In this document: positions 61,498 through 64,000 of the stretch, piece after piece
Position numbering within the stretch: the first letter of the stretch is position 1
Layout: every line of letters begins with the position of its first letter
Source: Nostoc paludosum FACHB-159
Lineage (GTDB): Bacteria > Cyanobacteriota > Cyanobacteriia > Cyanobacteriales > Nostocaceae
Direction of reading: 5' to 3'
Length of the DNA: 64,000 bases
NCBI RefSeq assembly: GCF_014698835.1
Contig: NZ_JACJTU010000020.1
Coordinates: 87,058 to 151,057, forward strand
Position numbers and translations under genes: made by a program
Notes under the pieces: model-generated
Told to the model about the DNA's origin: nothing
The model's input: only the letters and a program-made list of their open reading frames with translations
Databases searched by the model: none

Positions 61498-62202
61498 TTA
61501 TTTAACTTCTTCATACCATATACCAACGGTTTCAAAAGCAGCATAGGCAAGCTTGAGAAAATTCACTACTCTTTGTTTGCTGATTATGCCAAATTCTTTA
61601 TACTGTCTTGCATCGGCAAATGTTAATCTGTGCTGGTCGATAATATTTCTTTCTTTATATGCAAGTTTGGGAAAATCTATAGCCTTAATATTATATTTTT
61701 TTACTATCTCTTGGATTGTCACATCAGAATTTACGTGTTCCCAGTCATCGCATAGACCTAAATTTCTTACTAATACATGAGGAACTTTGCCACCATAACT
61801 ATTTACAGATTGCTTAAATAGATTTAAGCTGTCATACCCTCCTGTTGACACAAACCACTTACAAAAATATACTCCTTGTGATTCTCCCAGTTCAATTAAC
61901 TGATTCTTCTCGATCCATTCCTTGACTGCCCGATGAGATTGTGCCGCTAGATTAGCAATCACTGTCTTATTCATTGCGATCTCAAAGATTTTATCCGCCT
62001 TGTCAGCTTGCTTCTCATCTTCTGTAAAAACTGCATACTGGCATATCCCCTTATACACGCCAGCTACATCTGGATTTGACCTATCCGTTTCTACTGGTAT
62101 AAACGGCATATTCTTATCCAGACAATACTGAATCATTGTTCTAGCGACTATAGACTTACCTACCCCTCCCTTTTCCCCATCTATCAAATGAATTGTTGGC
62201 AT
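61498..62202 (-). CDS. ParA/MinD-like P-loop ATPase
   Basis: A 234-residue ATPase with the deviant Walker A of the ParA/MinD class, HLIDGEKGGVGKSIVARTMI (GGVGKS with the signature lysine two residues before it). The switch region is VETDRSNPDVAGVY, and HVLVRNLGLCDDWEH recalls the base-recognition part. The C-terminal half has no clear partner-binding motif. Relatives such as MobD-type proteins come from plasmids and integrative elements; no ParB partner or mobilisation gene is present here. It may be a relic of a mobile element. A role in DNA segregation is therefore unproven. Confidence 0.8.
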   Translation of the reverse strand: MPTIHLIDGEKGGVGKSIVARTMIQYCLDKNMPFIPVETDRSNPDVAGVYKGICQYAVFTEDEKQADKADKIFEIAMNKTVIANLAAQSHRAVKEWIEKNQLIELGESQGVYFCKWFVSTGGYDSLNLFKQSVNSYGGKVPHVLVRNLGLCDDWEHVNSDVTIQEIVKKYNIKAIDFPKLAYKERNIIDQHRLTFADARQYKEFGIISKQRVVNFLKLAYAAFETVGIWYEEVK

Positions 62203-62649
62203 AGTTGCACTCCTTATATCTTTAAACTTAGTATTGATTTTCGCTCAACAATGGGAACAATACCGCACTCTTTACCAGATTTGACCGAACGATTCGCAAT
62301 TAACCGCTAAGCGGGAAGCAAGCTACGCAATTTTGAAGGCAATTGCGAGGTAATAATATCACGTTGTTAAAAACTCAACTACCCCTCTGGCTGCTTCCCT
62401 TGCGCTTGGTATCGATCAAGGGATTGTTTAACCAATACCAGCTACAGCGATCGCTACTTTTGGATCTTACGAGCAAGTTGTTAGAAAAACCAATGCTGAG
62501 GGAAAACTTAAAACTAGACCTTGTGCTGAAGACGCGATCCCACAGCCGCAGGCTGCCAATTACAAGATTTCATCACAGAAATCGCAAAGTATAGTTTTCA
62601 TCCGTAGGGTTAGTTTTATGTCTACACAGGCTGAAATTTTAATTTAAAT
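62203..62649. other. Intergenic region with repeats and possible gene debris
   Basis: Contains a GGGAAGCAAGCTACGC repeat (62310-62327, also found at 34661-34676). An 83-codon plus-strand frame (62343-62594) has no ribosome binding site and unlikely composition. Another frame reads PATAIATFGSYEQVVRKTNA, then EGKLKTRPCAEDAIPQPQA, which looks more protein-like but lacks a start and carries a stop just before it. It could be a remnant of an unidentified gene. Confidence 0.4.
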
Positions 62650-63663
62650 ATGCTGATGAAATTAGTTCTAACACTGGTTCAATGGTTGCTTATAGGGTTT
62701 GCTGGTTTGATGTGTCTGAGTATGTTACTGAGTAATCAAATTCTGCCAGCGATTATAATTGCCATCAGTGCCCTGATACTAGTACCACCGCTTCAGACTG
62801 CGATCGCTGCAAAGCTACCATCGGGGCTAAACTCACCAGTCATTAGATTTGTTGTGTTTTTTATTCTCTTTTTCATTGGTTTCAATTTGGGTAGCCCTCA
62901 TCTGAAAACCTTGGATAAATTCAGTCTCTGTACTTCTTTGCAACAGGGAGTTTGTCCCAAAAACCTCACTCACTTTGTAGAAAATACATCGAAACTCTAT
63001 CTGACAACAACTCCGAAAAATATTTCAGAAAATAGTCCCGTAGAGCTTGAACTAAAATACTTTCCTGAACCTAAAAAAGAAGAAGTAGTAAGCAAAATTC
63101 AAACTAACTTGAAACTACAAAATGGCAATGCCCAGTTTGAACTAGCTCCCAAAAATTTGCCAGTAGGAGCATACGAAGTCAAGCTCACAATAGGTAATTT
63201 GATTAAAAATCAAGCATTTTCTGTCTGGCAGTCTCAGGCAGAAGCTGAACGCCGCAATTCTGAAACTCTGAAACAGGCAAATACAAAGGTTGCTAAGATT
63301 ATTCTTTGCAATAAGGAAAAAGATAGTGGTTGCCAAGATGATGCCTCTGTATTTCCTTCCGGAATCAAAACAATTGCTGCCAAAGTTGATGTAGATTCTG
63401 CTGCCAAAGATGTTGGACTGAAATTTACCTGGAATTATTTACTGACAGGTAACCAAAAAAACGAGCCAGCGAATCAAAGCAAAGTAAGTAACAACAAGAA
63501 AGAAATTGCCAGCGATGTACAACAGTTAAATAGTAAAGTTGGTTATTTTACATATTCAATCAGCACAGGCGATCGAGGTTTTCCACCCGGAAACTACGAG
63601 TTAATTGTTGCCCCAGAAACAAATAATGCTAAACCTATTCGCAGAGAGTTTACTATCAAATAA
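62650..63663 (+). CDS. Membrane-anchored protein of unknown function
   Basis: A 337-residue protein; I do not recognise the family. Three hydrophobic helices fill the first 85 residues (LTLVQWLLIGFAGLMCLSML; ILPAIIIAISALILVPPLQT; PVIRFVVFFILFFIGFNLG). The rest is polar and probably extracytoplasmic. It has a beta-rich module (NISENSPVELELKYFPEPKK; FELAPKNLPVGAYEVKLTIG), a Lys/Asn-rich linker, and a second module that ends RGFPPGNYELIVAPETNNAK. Both modules share a LPVGAYEVKL / FPPGNYELIV element, so they look like two immunoglobulin-like repeats. Cys pairs CTSLQQGVC and CNKEKDSGC may form disulfides. Confidence 0.75.
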   Translation: MLMKLVLTLVQWLLIGFAGLMCLSMLLSNQILPAIIIAISALILVPPLQTAIAAKLPSGLNSPVIRFVVFFILFFIGFNLGSPHLKTLDKFSLCTSLQQGVCPKNLTHFVENTSKLYLTTTPKNISENSPVELELKYFPEPKKEEVVSKIQTNLKLQNGNAQFELAPKNLPVGAYEVKLTIGNLIKNQAFSVWQSQAEAERRNSETLKQANTKVAKIILCNKEKDSGCQDDASVFPSGIKTIAAKVDVDSAAKDVGLKFTWNYLLTGNQKNEPANQSKVSNNKKEIASDVQQLNSKVGYFTYSISTGDRGFPPGNYELIVAPETNNAKPIRREFTIK

Positions 63664-63715
63664 ACTTGATTTCTAGCAAGCAATACGCCCACCGTGTACA
63701 CGCAAGTCTTTTGAC

Positions 63716-63904
63716 CTGCACCTTTGTTGCATCGCCCTGCACCTTTGTTGCATCGCCCTGCACCTTCGTTGCATCGCCCTGCACCTTTGTTGCATCGTCC
63801 TGCACCTTTGTTGCATCGCCCTGCACCTTTGTTGCATCGCCCTGCACCTTTGTTGCATCGCCCTGCACCTTTGTTGCATCGCCCTGCACCTTCGTTGCAT
63901 CGAA
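63716..63904. repeat. Nine-copy 21-bp tandem repeat
   Basis: Nine contiguous 21-base units (CTGCACCTTTGTTGCATCGC plus C) run from 63716 to 63904. Variants TTCGTTG occur in units 3 and 9, and TCGTCC at the junction after unit 4. Because 21 is a multiple of three and the unit has no stop in any frame used, long heptapeptide-repeat frames appear on both strands, but none has a credible start or partner domain. The array is flanked by near-identical 18-base direct repeats (63691-63708 and 63982-63999, 16 of 18 matching), each containing GTGTACAC. Confidence 0.9.
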
Positions 63905-64000
63905 GAGCAAAAATTAACACCAATTTGAAAAAAGAATGCGACACATAGACAACACCCCTCCCCAACCCTCCCCTTGACACTACGGTGTACACACAAGTCG

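Noticed and set aside
63594..63996. Heptapeptide-repeat proteins on both strands
   Set aside because: The 21-bp array opens several frames at once; none has a plausible start, second domain or coding signature.
1..64000. tRNA, rRNA, riboswitch or CRISPR features
   Set aside because: Scanned for T-loop-like GTTCGAATC strings, rRNA cores and regularly spaced direct repeats; nothing convincing. The only regular array (63716-63904) has no spacers.

Overview
The window looks like chromosome of a filamentous, Nostoc-like cyanobacterium. The base composition is AT-rich, the octamer GCGATCGC (HIP1) is scattered through most genes, intergenic spaces are full of short GC-rich cyanobacterial repeats, and there is a 31-residue cytochrome b6f subunit (PetL) and a cyanobacterial-type second terminal oxidase. 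No rRNA, tRNA or CRISPR array was recognised.

Layout. 1-6.2 kb: the 3' end of an ABC transporter ATPase with degenerate motifs, an aldo/keto reductase remnant, SelO, a GNAT acetyltransferase, bioB, petL and aroB, separated by minisatellite-like spacers. 6.2-21.2 kb: a signalling block with two opposed clusters. The minus-strand pair is a receiver-kinase and a 1936-residue hybrid kinase with a cyanobacteriochrome-like GAF domain. The plus-strand set is a CBS-PAS-GAF kinase followed by two receiver proteins. A pair of small paralogous membrane proteins lies between them. 21.4-29.6 kb: a secreted protein, a small basic protein, an acyl/malonyl-CoA synthetase, a three-part CBM20 / SGNH hydrolase / DUF1796 protein, two chopped gene remnants and an IS5-type insertion sequence. 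29.7-35.6 kb: two convergent Ser/Thr kinases, one with ten TPRs, a rhomboid relative lacking its catalytic residues and a response regulator. 35.8-44.9 kb: two tiny genes, nested MITE-like repeats, then three tandem dynamin-like GTPase genes on the minus strand facing away from a DUF697-type membrane GTPase. 45-49 kb: GNAT, DUF2237, and a CheB methylesterase / hybrid kinase operon. 50-54.6 kb: a respiratory operon with two DUF2231 membrane proteins and oxidase subunits II, I and III. Subunit II lacks the CuA ligands, so this is the alternative (quinol-type, ARTO/Cox3-like) oxidase. 54.7-64 kb: a sulfite-oxidase-fold protein, a HAF-repeat secreted protein, an FTR1 iron permease, a D-cysteine desulfhydrase/ACC-deaminase homologue, a NadR-like NAD enzyme, a ParA-like ATPase, an unknown membrane protein and a 21-bp tandem repeat array.

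Three themes stand out. First, the tandem dynamin trio with a divergent membrane GTPase is the best candidate for an under-described multi-gene system, probably acting on membranes. Second, short mobile repeats have landed in frame inside at least five protein genes (aroB, the CoA synthetase, the desulfhydrase, and two histidine kinases at the same point of the ATPase domain). Third, several enzymes carry substitutions at catalytic or ligand positions (ABC ATPase, rhomboid, kinase catalytic loops, a DHp domain without its histidine, oxidase subunit II, a Mo-enzyme fold). All family calls come from reading motifs by eye; no database search was run.
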